From positions 3,107,501-3,171,500 of the forward strand of contig NC_012491.1 of assembly GCF_000010165.1 (NCBI RefSeq): a stretch of 64,000 bases of DNA. Direction: 5' to 3'. Shown here piece by piece: positions 1 to 8,017 of this stretch. Origin of the DNA: Brevibacillus brevis NBRC 100599 (GTDB taxonomy: Bacteria; Bacillota; Bacilli; Brevibacillales; Brevibacillaceae). A program made the translations under genes and the position numbers. The notes under the pieces are model-generated. The model was not told the origin of the DNA. It did not search any database and saw nothing but the letters and a program-made list of their open reading frames with translations. Positions within the stretch are counted from its first letter, which is position 1. Each line of letters starts with the position of its first letter.

Positions 1-2
1 TG

Positions 3-494
3 ATTTCACAGTATCACGTATACTCTGTAGTTGTGTCTGTCCGTGGCCGGGCAATAACGGATACCCCAACTATGAGCAAAATCGCGTACATTGACGGACG
101 AGGCGAGGATTTATGGGACGCAATTGTCGCAAGAAACATGGAGGGCATAGTCGCAAAGCGTAAGGATGGGCGATACCATGCGGATAAACGTACAGACGAT
201 TTCACCAAGATCATCAACTATACGTATGTAGACGTCCAGATCGCAGGATACAGGAAAGGTGACTTTGGCTGGTTAGCATACTATAACGGTCGACCTGCAG
301 GTGTCATTGAGCACGGCGTGCCACGTACGCATAAGAAGGCGTTTTATGGAGTGGCGAAACAGTTAATAACTGGTGAAGATCGTGAGTATGTTTATCTGCA
401 GCCTCAAATTAAAGCACGCGTCAAAATGAGAAACTGGACAAAAAGCGGGATGCTGCGCTCACCAGTATTCGTCGATTTTATTCTAGCTGGCTAG
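3..494 (+). CDS. ATP-dependent DNA ligase, C-terminal part (cut by window edge)
   Basis: The frame is open from the left edge, so the N-terminal half with the catalytic lysine lies outside the window. Visible are the nucleotidyltransferase end motif MEGIVAKRKDGRY, in which the EGIVAK segment is typical of ATP-dependent ligases, then a KIINYTYVDV segment and an OB-fold-like tail (GWLAYYNGRPAGVIEHG). Such ligases seal nicks in double-stranded DNA and, in Bacillus relatives, often belong to prophages or to repair by end joining. No Ku or polymerase gene is next to it in this window. The GTG at 33 is an internal codon and probably not the start. The C-terminus looks complete. Confidence 0.8.
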   Translation: MSQYHVYSVVVSVRGRAITDTPTMSKIAYIDGRGEDLWDAIVARNMEGIVAKRKDGRYHADKRTDDFTKIINYTYVDVQIAGYRKGDFGWLAYYNGRPAGVIEHGVPRTHKKAFYGVAKQLITGEDREYVYLQPQIKARVKMRNWTKSGMLRSPVFVDFILAG

Positions 495-567
495 AAAATA
501 ACCCGTCCCTGTTTTGAGGAGACGTTTTTTTTATTAGTACCTATTGTCAATACAGTTCAATAAAATA

Positions 568-589
568 GGGGATAGCGAGTGCTATCCCC
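568..589 (-). terminator. Rho-independent terminator of the secreted-protein gene
   Basis: A perfect nine-base-pair stem GGGGATAGC/GCTATCCCC with a four-base loop. Read on the minus strand it is followed by TATTTTATTG, which fits termination of the gene ending at 608. Confidence 0.75.
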
Positions 590-607
590 TGTGTAAATTA
601 ACGATAT

Positions 608-1075
608 TTACTTTTCCTGCTCGTAATCCCATTTTCCTTTGTCGTCATTGTACTTTAGTTTGAAGATCAGCACCTCTCCATCTTCTCTGTTAAACGAGAA
701 GGAGCCTTCTTTTAACTCTTCATCCAGAAGGATAACCGGAATGGAATCCCCCTTCTTCGTGTGCTGTTGCATGATCTCGTCCTGTACTTCAATGAAAGCA
801 TCTTTCACTTTTACCGAACGTTCCTCTTCTATTTTATCCATCAAAGGCGCTCTTCTGGTGAATTCGTTATAAATCCACTCTTGTCCCTTTTCGTCAGTCA
901 AAGTTTTCATAGCTACTAAATCGTCGGACTTTGCTTCGATCCCCAATGCGCTAAGTGTTTTCATTTGATTTCCTTGTTCGAACTGCTCCACGTCTTCACT
1001 TGCGTATAGGCTGCTACCTGCGAAAATAGCGCCAGCTAAAACAACACCCGAAATTACTAGGTTGCGTTTTTTCAT
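608..1075 (-). CDS. Small secreted protein of unknown function
   Basis: A 155-residue protein with a clear signal peptide: KKR, a hydrophobic core (LVISGVVLAGAIFAGSSL) and a probable cleavage site near ASED. The rest is acidic and hydrophilic, with no cysteine and no catalytic motif that I recognise. The start is well supported by AGGAGG nine bases upstream. It lies just downstream of another small secreted protein on the same strand (1100-1513), with only 24 bases between them, so the two are probably co-transcribed and end at the hairpin at 568-589. Function unknown. Confidence 0.75.
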   Translation of the reverse strand: MKKRNLVISGVVLAGAIFAGSSLYASEDVEQFEQGNQMKTLSALGIEAKSDDLVAMKTLTDEKGQEWIYNEFTRRAPLMDKIEEERSVKVKDAFIEVQDEIMQQHTKKGDSIPVILLDEELKEGSFSFNREDGEVLIFKLKYNDDKGKWDYEQEK

Positions 1076-1099
1076 AACCTCAAATACCTCCTAAATGCT

Positions 1100-1513
1100 T
1101 TAGTTTTGGTATACCTTCTCGGACGTTCTCGTAACCTTGTCACCTGCCTTGTTGTAGGCGTAATGGGACGATGTGATTTTGGCATCCATCAAATATTTAG
1201 CAGATGCATCGTAATCGATAGATGCGTACCTTGTACCATTTTCGTAGTCCGCTTTCTCCATCTTTCCATTCACGTAGAAATAGGAATAGACGCGTACCTT
1301 CGCGAGTTCGCTTCCTTCTCCTTCCGTGTAAGCCCACATATAAGCAGATTTTCCGGTTATATCATGGATATTGGATGCATACATGTCTATTCCGAAGTCG
1401 TCACCGCTACCTAATGGAGCGGCATTGCTCTCCGCAGCTATTGCTATTGACGTAGATAGAGCGAGGACACCTAATACAGTTGAAAGAACAGCAGTTCTAA
1501 GAATCCGTTTCAT
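1100..1513 (-). CDS. Small secreted protein of unknown function
   Basis: A 137-residue protein starting at the ATG at 1513, chosen because TGGAGG lies just upstream and a normal signal peptide follows (KRILRTAVLSTVLGVLALS, then an AIAAES-type cleavage site). The open frame extends further upstream, but that part has no ribosome binding site. The mature part is rich in Tyr and Asp and contains beta-like stretches such as YSYFYVNGK. This recalls lactococcin 972-type or other small exported proteins, but I see no signature. It probably forms an operon with the secreted protein at 608-1075. Confidence 0.7.
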   Translation of the reverse strand: MKRILRTAVLSTVLGVLALSTSIAIAAESNAAPLGSGDDFGIDMYASNIHDITGKSAYMWAYTEGEGSELAKVRVYSYFYVNGKMEKADYENGTRYASIDYDASAKYLMDAKITSSHYAYNKAGDKVTRTSEKVYQN

Positions 1514-1640
1514 ACTAACCTCCAGATTATATCGCCAGATTATTGTAATTCTACCAAAATAAGTTAAAATGCAAAATAGGCAAAATATACCTATTTTATA
1601 TGTTGATCGTATAGAGATTTGTAGTTTCTTCTGTAACACC

Positions 1641-1952
1641 TTAGTTTCTATTTTTTAGCATCATTTTTGATTGAATTAGCAGAATGTACTGATCTAATTT
1701 CTGGCTTAATTCTACGACTTCATCGTCCAACAAATCATTCTTCTCTAAATATAGTTGCTCCAGTTGTTCACGCAATTGTTCCACAATGTTTTTCAAGTGC
1801 TCTATATCGTGATAAGTTCCTCCTTCCCGATCTAAGGATTGCGTGATACATTTATTTATAGGAGCTCTAGCTGCTCCTCCTGTGGGCGTTCCGTTTACCT
1901 GGCAATGGGATGGAACGCCCTTTTCGTGTGCAATAGCTCCTATGGTATTCAC
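1641..1952 (-). CDS. Spo0E-like aspartyl-phosphate phosphatase (start uncertain)
   Basis: The last 50 residues show the Spo0E pattern: an amphipathic helix (LREQLEQLYLEKN), a short turn, then EVVELSQKLDQYI, which carries the family's SQxLDxxI motif. Spo0E proteins dephosphorylate Spo0A~P and delay sporulation. The start is unclear. The frame stays open back to a GTG at 1952, but that codon overlaps the AGGAGGTG element. A shorter form could start at the TTG at 1796 (51 residues). The 50 codons before the conserved part coincide with nested inverted repeats (1858-1943), so they may be untranslated leader rather than protein. The gene lies between two secreted-protein genes and a quorum-sensing cassette on the same strand, which suits a role in developmental control. 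Confidence 0.6.
   Translation of the reverse strand: MNTIGAIAHEKGVPSHCQVNGTPTGGAARAPINKCITQSLDREGGTYHDIEHLKNIVEQLREQLEQLYLEKNDLLDDEVVELSQKLDQYILLIQSKMMLKNRN
1858..1943 (-). promoter_or_regulatory. Nested inverted repeats in the Spo0E-like leader
   Basis: An outer arm ATAGGAGCT (1858-1866) pairs with AGCTCCTAT (1935-1943). An inner arm GGGCGTTCC (1884-1892) pairs with GGAACGCCC (1912-1920) across a 19-base loop. No T-run follows on either strand, so this is not a simple terminator. It may be a structured leader RNA or a small palindromic repeat element. Confidence 0.45.
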
Positions 1953-1970
1953 CTCCTGTTTTTACATTTT

Positions 1971-1990
1971 TGTACATTAATTTATGTACA
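1971..1990. promoter_or_regulatory. Palindrome TGTACAT-N6-ATGTACA, possible operator
   Basis: A perfect seven-base inverted repeat in an AT-rich stretch between the Spo0E-like frame and the terminator of the quorum-sensing cassette. Its position upstream of the Spo0E-like frame suggests a binding site for a dimeric regulator. Which protein binds it is unknown. Confidence 0.35.
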
Positions 1991-2045
1991 TTTATTACTA
2001 TAAACTAACATTCAGCAAAACGACCTTTGAAAAATTTTGAATGAT

Positions 2046-2070
2046 AAAAAAAACACCCGAAAGGGTGTTT
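2046..2070 (-). terminator. Terminator of the receptor/peptide cassette
   Basis: AAACACCC and GGGTGTTT form a perfect stem around a GAAA loop. On the minus strand it is followed by seven T residues. It lies ten bases past the stop codon of the small peptide gene. Confidence 0.8.
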
Positions 2071-2079
2071 TACTACTAC

Positions 2080-2208
2080 TTAACCTCCTGCACCGTGGGT
2101 ATACGTAGTTACAATGTGATGACTACTAAGCACCTCCTGATGTTCTGGTACAACGATTCCGTGAGAAAGTCCGAACAAAACAGTAAGTAGAAGTATCATA
2201 CTCCGCAT
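2080..2208 (-). CDS. Putative secreted signalling propeptide of an RRNPP system
   Basis: A 42-residue ORF whose ATG overlaps the TAA of the receptor gene by one base (TAATG), with GGGAG about ten bases upstream. The N-terminus is a short secretion signal (MRSMILLLTVLFGLSHG). The polar tail VVPEHQEVLSSHHIVTTYT ends in HGAGG. This is the layout of Phr, NprX and similar propeptides: exported, trimmed and re-imported to bind the TPR receptor encoded just upstream. A strong terminator follows at once. I see no match to a known pheromone sequence, so the role is inferred from position, size and signal peptide. The mature peptide is probably near the C-terminus. Confidence 0.6.
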   Translation of the reverse strand: MRSMILLLTVLFGLSHGIVVPEHQEVLSSHHIVTTYTHGAGG

Positions 2209-3575
2209 TATTTATTTCTCCCTTCCAAAATGTTTTGGAATTCATCTATCTGCTGGTCAGAAGCACTATGTCTATATTTCCAGAACATAGCGACACAGCT
2301 TTGGAACTTTTCCTGCTCCATCATCTTACTCGCTAACGCAAGGCAGCGTAGTGTTTCTGTAATACCTTCTGCAACTCGCCCCTTATCGAGCTGATATATC
2401 GCCAAATGATACCGAAAATGAAGATGGCGGGTAAGACTAAAAGGGTCTTTATAATCTTGAAAGCAAGCAATTTCCTTAGAAAAACGCTCCACAATGTCAT
2501 CTACAGATAGTCCGAATCGATTGGCTGTCTCCATAATGGTAAACATACCCGCTAAAATTTCAGGTGGGTTATTAGCAAGATGATTAACATACTCAGAAAG
2601 TAACTCTGTACGCCCCATTAATAAATTCAGAGTGTAATTATTCGCTTTCGCCCATCCACGAAACTTTTCAATTTCCATTTCAGCTAGATCATCACGGAAT
2701 TCAAACCAGCCCAGCTCAGCATACGCTTGTACATAAGAAATGGCTTCTTCATACCGCTCTTGTAATTGTAAAGCGAGTCCCTTTAGTAAGAAGCCCTGTC
2801 CATAATACACGACAAGATGGCACTCTGTTTCAAGTATTCCCCTCACTCCATCAATTTCCCATCTTTGTATTTCTTCATTATAGATCACGGTTGCTAACTC
2901 TTTTAGTTCATCTGCATATCGCTCTACCTCCTTCCAGTTATGGAGCGTAAAGCACACATTTGCTAATTGTAGTAACGCATCTAATTGATAATTTTCAGGC
3001 AACCTGTTTCGATAAGGGTGAAAACAGATGACAGCCTTCCACTTTTTCTCTGAATCAGCTCCCCCTTGCACTGCACGGAAAAGCCTATACTGAGACATTA
3101 CAAAACGATCACAATGGCTGTCTTTTTCCGATTCAATAACAAGTTGATAAAACGGGATTGACTCCTGTCGCTTCCCATTTGTAAAAAGCTTCTCAGCCAC
3201 GGAAAACAGGATGGACAGGTTTTTCTGATTATCCAAAAGTATAGGGACAATTAACTCGATACAATCCTGCCTGCCTATTTCTGCACATCGAACCAGATAG
3301 GGAACAACTCGTGAACGAGACACTTTTCCCTCGACGATACATTCCGTTACATACAGATCATAAAGCCATCCAGGGGCTTGATTAAAAGCTACAGCAAGTG
3401 CATCCAGATGACCAATCGTCATAGCCCGAGAAGGAGTTCGATTAAAAATATCGCTCAGTACTCCCTGATTAATACCTGTTATCTCGCCAAGTTTAGTCAG
3501 TGTGTAACCACGCTCTTTTAGGTGATGCTCAACTTCTGAACGTAACGATCGTTGAACTGTCTTGCCTTGCCCCAT
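2208..3575 (-). CDS. HTH/TPR cytosolic receptor regulator (RRNPP-like)
   Basis: A 455-residue protein from the ATG at 3575, with AAGGAGG upstream. Residues 10-70 form an Xre-like helix-turn-helix (YTLTKLGEITGINQGVLSD). The remainder is a run of helical pairs resembling tetratricopeptide repeats, for example ALQLQERYEEAISYVQAYAE, with no membrane segment. This is the architecture of NprR, PlcR and related RRNPP receptors, which bind re-imported peptides and control transcription or, in some cases, Spo0F phosphorylation. The 42-codon secreted ORF overlapping its stop is the likely ligand gene. Targets are unknown; the nearby Spo0E-like gene and NRPS operon are candidates by position only. Confidence 0.75.
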   Translation of the reverse strand: MGQGKTVQRSLRSEVEHHLKERGYTLTKLGEITGINQGVLSDIFNRTPSRAMTIGHLDALAVAFNQAPGWLYDLYVTECIVEGKVSRSRVVPYLVRCAEIGRQDCIELIVPILLDNQKNLSILFSVAEKLFTNGKRQESIPFYQLVIESEKDSHCDRFVMSQYRLFRAVQGGADSEKKWKAVICFHPYRNRLPENYQLDALLQLANVCFTLHNWKEVERYADELKELATVIYNEEIQRWEIDGVRGILETECHLVVYYGQGFLLKGLALQLQERYEEAISYVQAYAELGWFEFRDDLAEMEIEKFRGWAKANNYTLNLLMGRTELLSEYVNHLANNPPEILAGMFTIMETANRFGLSVDDIVERFSKEIACFQDYKDPFSLTRHLHFRYHLAIYQLDKGRVAEGITETLRCLALASKMMEQEKFQSCVAMFWKYRHSASDQQIDEFQNILEGRNK

Positions 3576-3688
3576 ATTAAACCTACTCCTCCTTAGCAAA
3601 AAAAAAAAGAAACATCAAACTCCCTATATTTTACAAAAAGAGTTACCGAATGTAAATATTTGGTAACTAGGACTATCGTCCTGCATGA

Positions 3689-3793
3689 TTTGTTCATTTC
3701 GAGTACACCCTGTATCAACAATGGTTGGAAGTCCAAAAAACGATGTACCAGATTTTCACCAAGGAAGAACGGCAAAATAGCAAAATACATTGA
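3689..3793 (+). pseudogene. Short open remnant, possibly the end of a lost gene
   Basis: Thirty-four codons between two stops, with no start signal. The translation includes FEYTLYQQWLEVQK and is protein-like in composition (hydrophilic helix with spaced aromatics). It is followed about 65 bases later by a hairpin, as if it were the C-terminal end of a gene whose front was deleted. I cannot name the family. Confidence 0.2.
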
Positions 3794-3859
3794 AAAATTT
3801 GTGAAGGCGGAGTAAGGATTACAGAAAGGCAATGAGTTCCTTCATTAAATATGCAATAA

Positions 3860-3886
3860 ATGCCTCGATTGATATGACCGAGGCAT
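3860..3886 (+). terminator. Weak hairpin before the truncated NRPS gene
   Basis: ATGCCTCG pairs with CGAGGCAT around an 11-base loop and is followed by an AT-rich tract with a short TTTT. It could be the terminator of a lost upstream gene. It stands just left of the point where NRPS homology begins. Confidence 0.4.
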
Positions 3887-3916
3887 ATTTATGATAATTT
3901 TAGTATTCATGATTGG

Positions 3917-6900
3917 TTGTTTGAATGGCTACAAGGTGAGGCGTTAGAGCAACAGCTCGCATACTGGAAAGCAAAACTGAGTGGTAGTGAGCCGCTATTG
4001 GCCCTACCGACAGATCGTCCGCGTCCACCGGTTCAGACCTATAATGGAGCCTTATACACAACGAACTTCCCAACGGAGCTTGTGGAAAAATTACACGCGC
4101 TCAGCAAACAAGAAGGCGCCACGCTCTTTATGACCTTGCTCGCTGCCTTCCAAATCCTGCTTCATCGTTACAGCGGTCAAGACGACATTATCGTCGGAAG
4201 TCCGGTTGCTGGACGCAATAGACAAGAAACGGAGTCATTAATTGGCTTCTTCATCAACACGCTGGCGATGAGAACCGATATGTCTGGCGCTCCAACCTTC
4301 CGTGAATTACTTGCAAGAGTGCGCGAGTCTGCACTGGAAGCGTATACCCATCAAGACCTGCCCTTTGAAAAGTTAATAGATGAGCTGGAGTTGGAACGTA
4401 GCCTAAGCTATTCGCCACTCTACCAAGTCATGTTCGCTCTGCAAAACTTCGAAATGCAGACGCATGAACTGGAGGGCATTCAGATTGCACCGTTTGAAAG
4501 CCAAAACCAAGAAGTGATGTCCAAATACGACATCAGCTTGACTATGGCAGAAACGCCAAACGGCATGATCGCTACGTTTGATTACAATACAGATTTGTTC
4601 GACCAAACAACAATGGAGCGAATGGTGAATCATTTCCATCATGTACTAGAGGGAATCGTCGCCCAACCTGATCGATCGATCATGGCGCTACCATTGCTGC
4701 GTCCGGATGAACGTGAACAGCTGATACTTGGGTGGAACAACACAGCTGCAACTTACACGTATGAAAAGACAGTACATGAGCTAGTCGCCGAAATGACAAG
4801 GAAAATGCCGAATCAGCTGGCAGTCGTTTCCAAGGAAGGCTCGCTCACCTATGCAGAGCTGAATTCGAAAGCGAATCAACTGGCGAACTACTTACAACAA
4901 CAGGGGATTACGTCAGAGACTCTCGTTGGTATTTGTGTCGAACGTTCCGTCGAGATGCTGATCGGTCAATTAGGGATTCTCAAAGCAGGCGGTGCGTTTG
5001 TTCCGATGGATCCATCTTATCCAAAGGAACGCCTTGCCTTCATGATGGATGACACGAACATGCCGATCGTCTTGACCCAAGAACGCTTGCTGGAAGCATT
5101 GCCAACAGGTGATGCAACGTTTATTTGTCTCGATATCGATTGGGATTTGATTGCCAGTGAGAGCATGGAATCACCCGAAATCACGACGACAACGAACAAT
5201 CTCGCTTATGTCATTTACACCTCTGGTTCTACCGGAACACCAAAAGGAGTGGAAATCGAGCAACGCGCTCTATTAAATCTCATCTATTGGCACCAGAACG
5301 CTTACAACGTCACGCCAGAAGATAGAGCATCACAAATCGCTGGAACAGCCTTCGATGCCGCTGTCTGGGAAATCTGGCCTTATCTGACGGCTGGAGCCAC
5401 ACTGTATTTGCCACAAGAAGAGATTCGTCTGGTACCGGAAAAACTGCGCGATTGGCTCGTCGACTCAAGAATCACAATCAGCTTCCTGCCAACGCCATTA
5501 GCAGAGAGCTTGCTATCTATTGAATGGCCGTCCGATGCAGATTTGCGCTACATGCTAACAGGCGGTGACAAACTGCATCACTATCCATCGGCACAACTGC
5601 CATTTACATTGGTAAATCAGTATGGGCCAACGGAAAATGCCGTCGTAGCTACAGCAGGCATCGTTCCTGTACAAGCTGGTCAGATCGCAGCCCCAACAAT
5701 CGGACGTCCAATCGACAATGTGCAAGTATACGTTCTTGATGCAAATCTGCAACCTGTACCGATCGGTGTTGCAGGCGAACTGTACATTGCTGGGAACAGC
5801 TTGGCTCGCGGGTATCTAAAACGTCCTGATCTGACCCAAGAACGCTTTGTCGAAAATCCGTTCGCGCACATTCGAGGGGCAAAAATGTACCGCACAGGAG
5901 ATCTTGTCCGGTACCTGCCGGACGGCAACATCGAGTTTATCGGTCGTGCCGACGATCAGGTGAGTATCCGTGGTTTCCGTGTCGAGTTGGGCGAGATTGA
6001 AACCGCCCTGTACACGCACCCTTCTGTCAAAGAAACGATCGTCCTTGCCCGTGAAGACATGCCAGGTGTGAAACGACTGGCCGCGTATGTCGTGCTAGAA
6101 GAAGGGGTAGAGGACCAAGCGGGCAACTACGACAGCTACCTGAAAGAAATATTGCCGGAGTACATGGTGCCGTCCGCATTCGTAATCATGGATGCTCTGC
6201 CACTCACTCCAAATGGCAAAGTAGACCGTCGTGCATTACCTATACCGGAGTACAGAGTGAGTAATGGAGAATTCGTTGCTCCGGAGACGTTTGTTGAGCG
6301 AGTATTGGCTGAAATATGGAAAAAGGTTCTGGGAGTAGAGCAAGTCGGAATTCACGATAACTTCTTCGAACTCGGTGGTGATTCGATTCTGAGCATTCAG
6401 ATCGTAGCCCGCGCAGCCCAATCTGGAATTCGCTTGTCACCGAAGCTTTTGTTCGAAAATCAGTCGATTGCCGAGTTGACACAAGCGCTCGGGGAGTCGG
6501 TTAACATTTTCGCCGAACAAGGCATTGTCACTGGGGAAGTGCCACTCCTGCCGATTCAACGCTGGTTCTTCGAGCAAAAATTGGCAAATCGCAACCACTG
6601 GAACCAATCTGTACTTCTAACTGTCAAACCGATCGATCCAGAAATTTTGAGACAAGCTTTCTATCACTTGCTCGGACATCATGATGCCCTCCGCCTCCGT
6701 TTCTACCATCAGGATGGAAAATGGAAGCAAATCAACGAGGAATGGACAGATATCATTCCATTTACCGTAGAGGAATTGGGCCATTTGCCGCAGGAAGAGC
6801 AAGTCAAGCGAATCGGGGAAATCTCTGAGGAAGCTCAGGCAAGCCTGCATCTCTCGGAAGGGCCGTTGCTACGTGCCGTCTACTTCGATTTGGGCAGTGA

Positions 6901-7942
6901 ACAGGAAGGCCGCTTGCTTATCGTCATTCACCACTTGGCAGTCGATGGTGTGTCTTGGCGCATCATCACGGAAGACTTGAATAAGGCCAGCACCCAACTG
7001 CTACAAGGCAAACAGGTGCAACTACCGCCAAAAACCAGCTCCTACAAGTACTGGGCTGAAAAATTGACGGAGTACGCACAATCAGACAGTCTGCGAGAGG
7101 AAGCCGATTATTGGTTAAGTAGCCTCGATACAGAAGTAAACGCTCTGCCAAAAGATTATGAGAACGGAAAGAACCGAGAGCTTACTGCCAAGATGGTTTC
7201 TGTTGCCCTTACGCAGGAAGAAACCAAGGTGCTACTACAGGAATTGCCTTCGATCTACCAAACGCAGATCAATGACGTCTTGCTCACTGCATTGGCAGAA
7301 GCGATCTTCGTTTGGACCGGAAATCAAACCTCCCTCGTCCATTTGGAAGGGCACGGACGTGAAGAGCTCTTCGATGATGTCGATCTTTCCCGTACCTTGG
7401 GGTGGTTCACGAGCATGTATACCATTCTCTTGGATACAAGGGAAACTACCTCGCTCAAAGAAGCGCTACAAACGACCAAAGAACAGCTGCGTAGCATTCC
7501 GAACAAGGGGATCGGCTATGGCGTTCTCCGTTACCTGAACGAGGAAATGACGGAAACATTCAAGTCTTTGCCAAAAGCGGAGATTAGCTTCAACTATCTC
7601 GGTCAGCTTGATCAGTCAGTTGATGATACAGAATCCCTGTTTGGCTTTGCAAACGAAGCGAGAGGCGACAACTTCAACCGCAACTCAGAACGTCAGCACC
7701 TACTGGATTTCGGTAGCTCTGTCGTCGGGGGACAATTGATTGTAACGATCGCCTTCAGTGAAGAGATTTATCGCAAAGAAACTGTCAAAGATTTAGCGGA
7801 ATACTATGTAAATGCGCTACGACAATTGATCGAACTAGGTCAGACGGAAACGACCGCAACATCAACAACAAGTGATCTGTCCGAATTCGGTTGGGATGAT
7901 GAAGAGATTGCCGACCTACTTGATCTCATCCAAGACAAGTAA
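3917..7942 (+). CDS. lgrC: LgrC-like NRPS, 3' remnant: half C domain, A(Leu)-PCP-E
   Basis: The 1,341 codons encode the second half of a condensation domain (residues 1-270, lacking the HHxxxDG half), an adenylation domain (about 285-700; core YTSGSTGTPKG; pocket read as DAWFLGQVVK, close to a common Leu code), a carrier domain with DNFFELGGDS (Ser near 822) and an epimerase domain (HHLAVDGVS near 1004). This equals the last module of LgrC, which adds D-Leu12 of linear gramicidin; LgrC is 7,756 residues in my memory. There is no proper start: the only in-frame candidate is a TTG at 3917 without a ribosome binding site, and an in-frame stop lies at 3875. The gene is therefore a 5' deletion, or the product of misassembly between near-identical modules. 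The 3' end and spacing to lgrD are intact. Confidence 0.85.
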   Translation: MFEWLQGEALEQQLAYWKAKLSGSEPLLALPTDRPRPPVQTYNGALYTTNFPTELVEKLHALSKQEGATLFMTLLAAFQILLHRYSGQDDIIVGSPVAGRNRQETESLIGFFINTLAMRTDMSGAPTFRELLARVRESALEAYTHQDLPFEKLIDELELERSLSYSPLYQVMFALQNFEMQTHELEGIQIAPFESQNQEVMSKYDISLTMAETPNGMIATFDYNTDLFDQTTMERMVNHFHHVLEGIVAQPDRSIMALPLLRPDEREQLILGWNNTAATYTYEKTVHELVAEMTRKMPNQLAVVSKEGSLTYAELNSKANQLANYLQQQGITSETLVGICVERSVEMLIGQLGILKAGGAFVPMDPSYPKERLAFMMDDTNMPIVLTQERLLEALPTGDATFICLDIDWDLIASESMESPEITTTTNNLAYVIYTSGSTGTPKGVEIEQRALLNLIYWHQNAYNVTPEDRASQIAGTAFDAAVWEIWPYLTAGATLYLPQEEIRLVPEKLRDWLVDSRITISFLPTPLAESLLSIEWPSDADLRYMLTGGDKLHHYPSAQLPFTLVNQYGPTENAVVATAGIVPVQAGQIAAPTIGRPIDNVQVYVLDANLQPVPIGVAGELYIAGNSLARGYLKRPDLTQERFVENPFAHIRGAKMYRTGDLVRYLPDGNIEFIGRADDQVSIRGFRVELGEIETALYTHPSVKETIVLAREDMPGVKRLAAYVVLEEGVEDQAGNYDSYLKEILPEYMVPSAFVIMDALPLTPNGKVDRRALPIPEYRVSNGEFVAPETFVERVLAEIWKKVLGVEQVGIHDNFFELGGDSILSIQIVARAAQSGIRLSPKLLFENQSIAELTQALGESVNIFAEQGIVTGEVPLLPIQRWFFEQKLANRNHWNQSVLLTVKPIDPEILRQAFYHLLGHHDALRLRFYHQDGKWKQINEEWTDIIPFTVEELGHLPQEEQVKRIGEISEEAQASLHLSEGPLLRAVYFDLGSEQEGRLLIVIHHLAVDGVSWRIITEDLNKASTQLLQGKQVQLPPKTSSYKYWAEKLTEYAQSDSLREEADYWLSSLDTEVNALPKDYENGKNRELTAKMVSVALTQEETKVLLQELPSIYQTQINDVLLTALAEAIFVWTGNQTSLVHLEGHGREELFDDVDLSRTLGWFTSMYTILLDTRETTSLKEALQTTKEQLRSIPNKGIGYGVLRYLNEEMTETFKSLPKAEISFNYLGQLDQSVDDTESLFGFANEARGDNFNRNSERQHLLDFGSSVVGGQLIVTIAFSEEIYRKETVKDLAEYYVNALRQLIELGQTETTATSTTSDLSEFGWDDEEIADLLDLIQDK

Positions 7943-7956
7943 TGAATCAAAAACTG

Positions 7957-7997
7957 CATAGAGGCGTCAACCACGGCGCCTCTATGGCAAATTTTTT
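7957..7997 (+). terminator. Hairpin plus T6 between the two NRPS genes
   Basis: CATAGAGGCG (7957-7966) pairs perfectly with CGCCTCTATG (7977-7986), and TTTTTT follows at 7992-7997. It has the form of an intrinsic terminator within what should be one operon. It may act as an attenuator lowering lgrD expression, or allow partial read-through. Confidence 0.7.
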
Positions 7998-8017
7998 ATG
8001 GGAGTGGGCAGGAGAAG

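Larger units (their letters stand above)
3576..3916. other. Intergenic junction between the receptor gene and the cut NRPS gene
   Basis: About 340 bases with no intact gene. It holds the leader of the receptor gene, an A-run, a short open stretch at 3689-3793 and a hairpin at 3860-3886. No promoter or ribosome binding site suited to the NRPS gene at 3917 is evident. Confidence 0.6.

Noticed and set aside
3593-3832. Minus-strand 79-codon ORF at the NRPS junction
   Set aside because: No ribosome binding site; it overlaps the leader of the receptor gene and has a low-complexity end.
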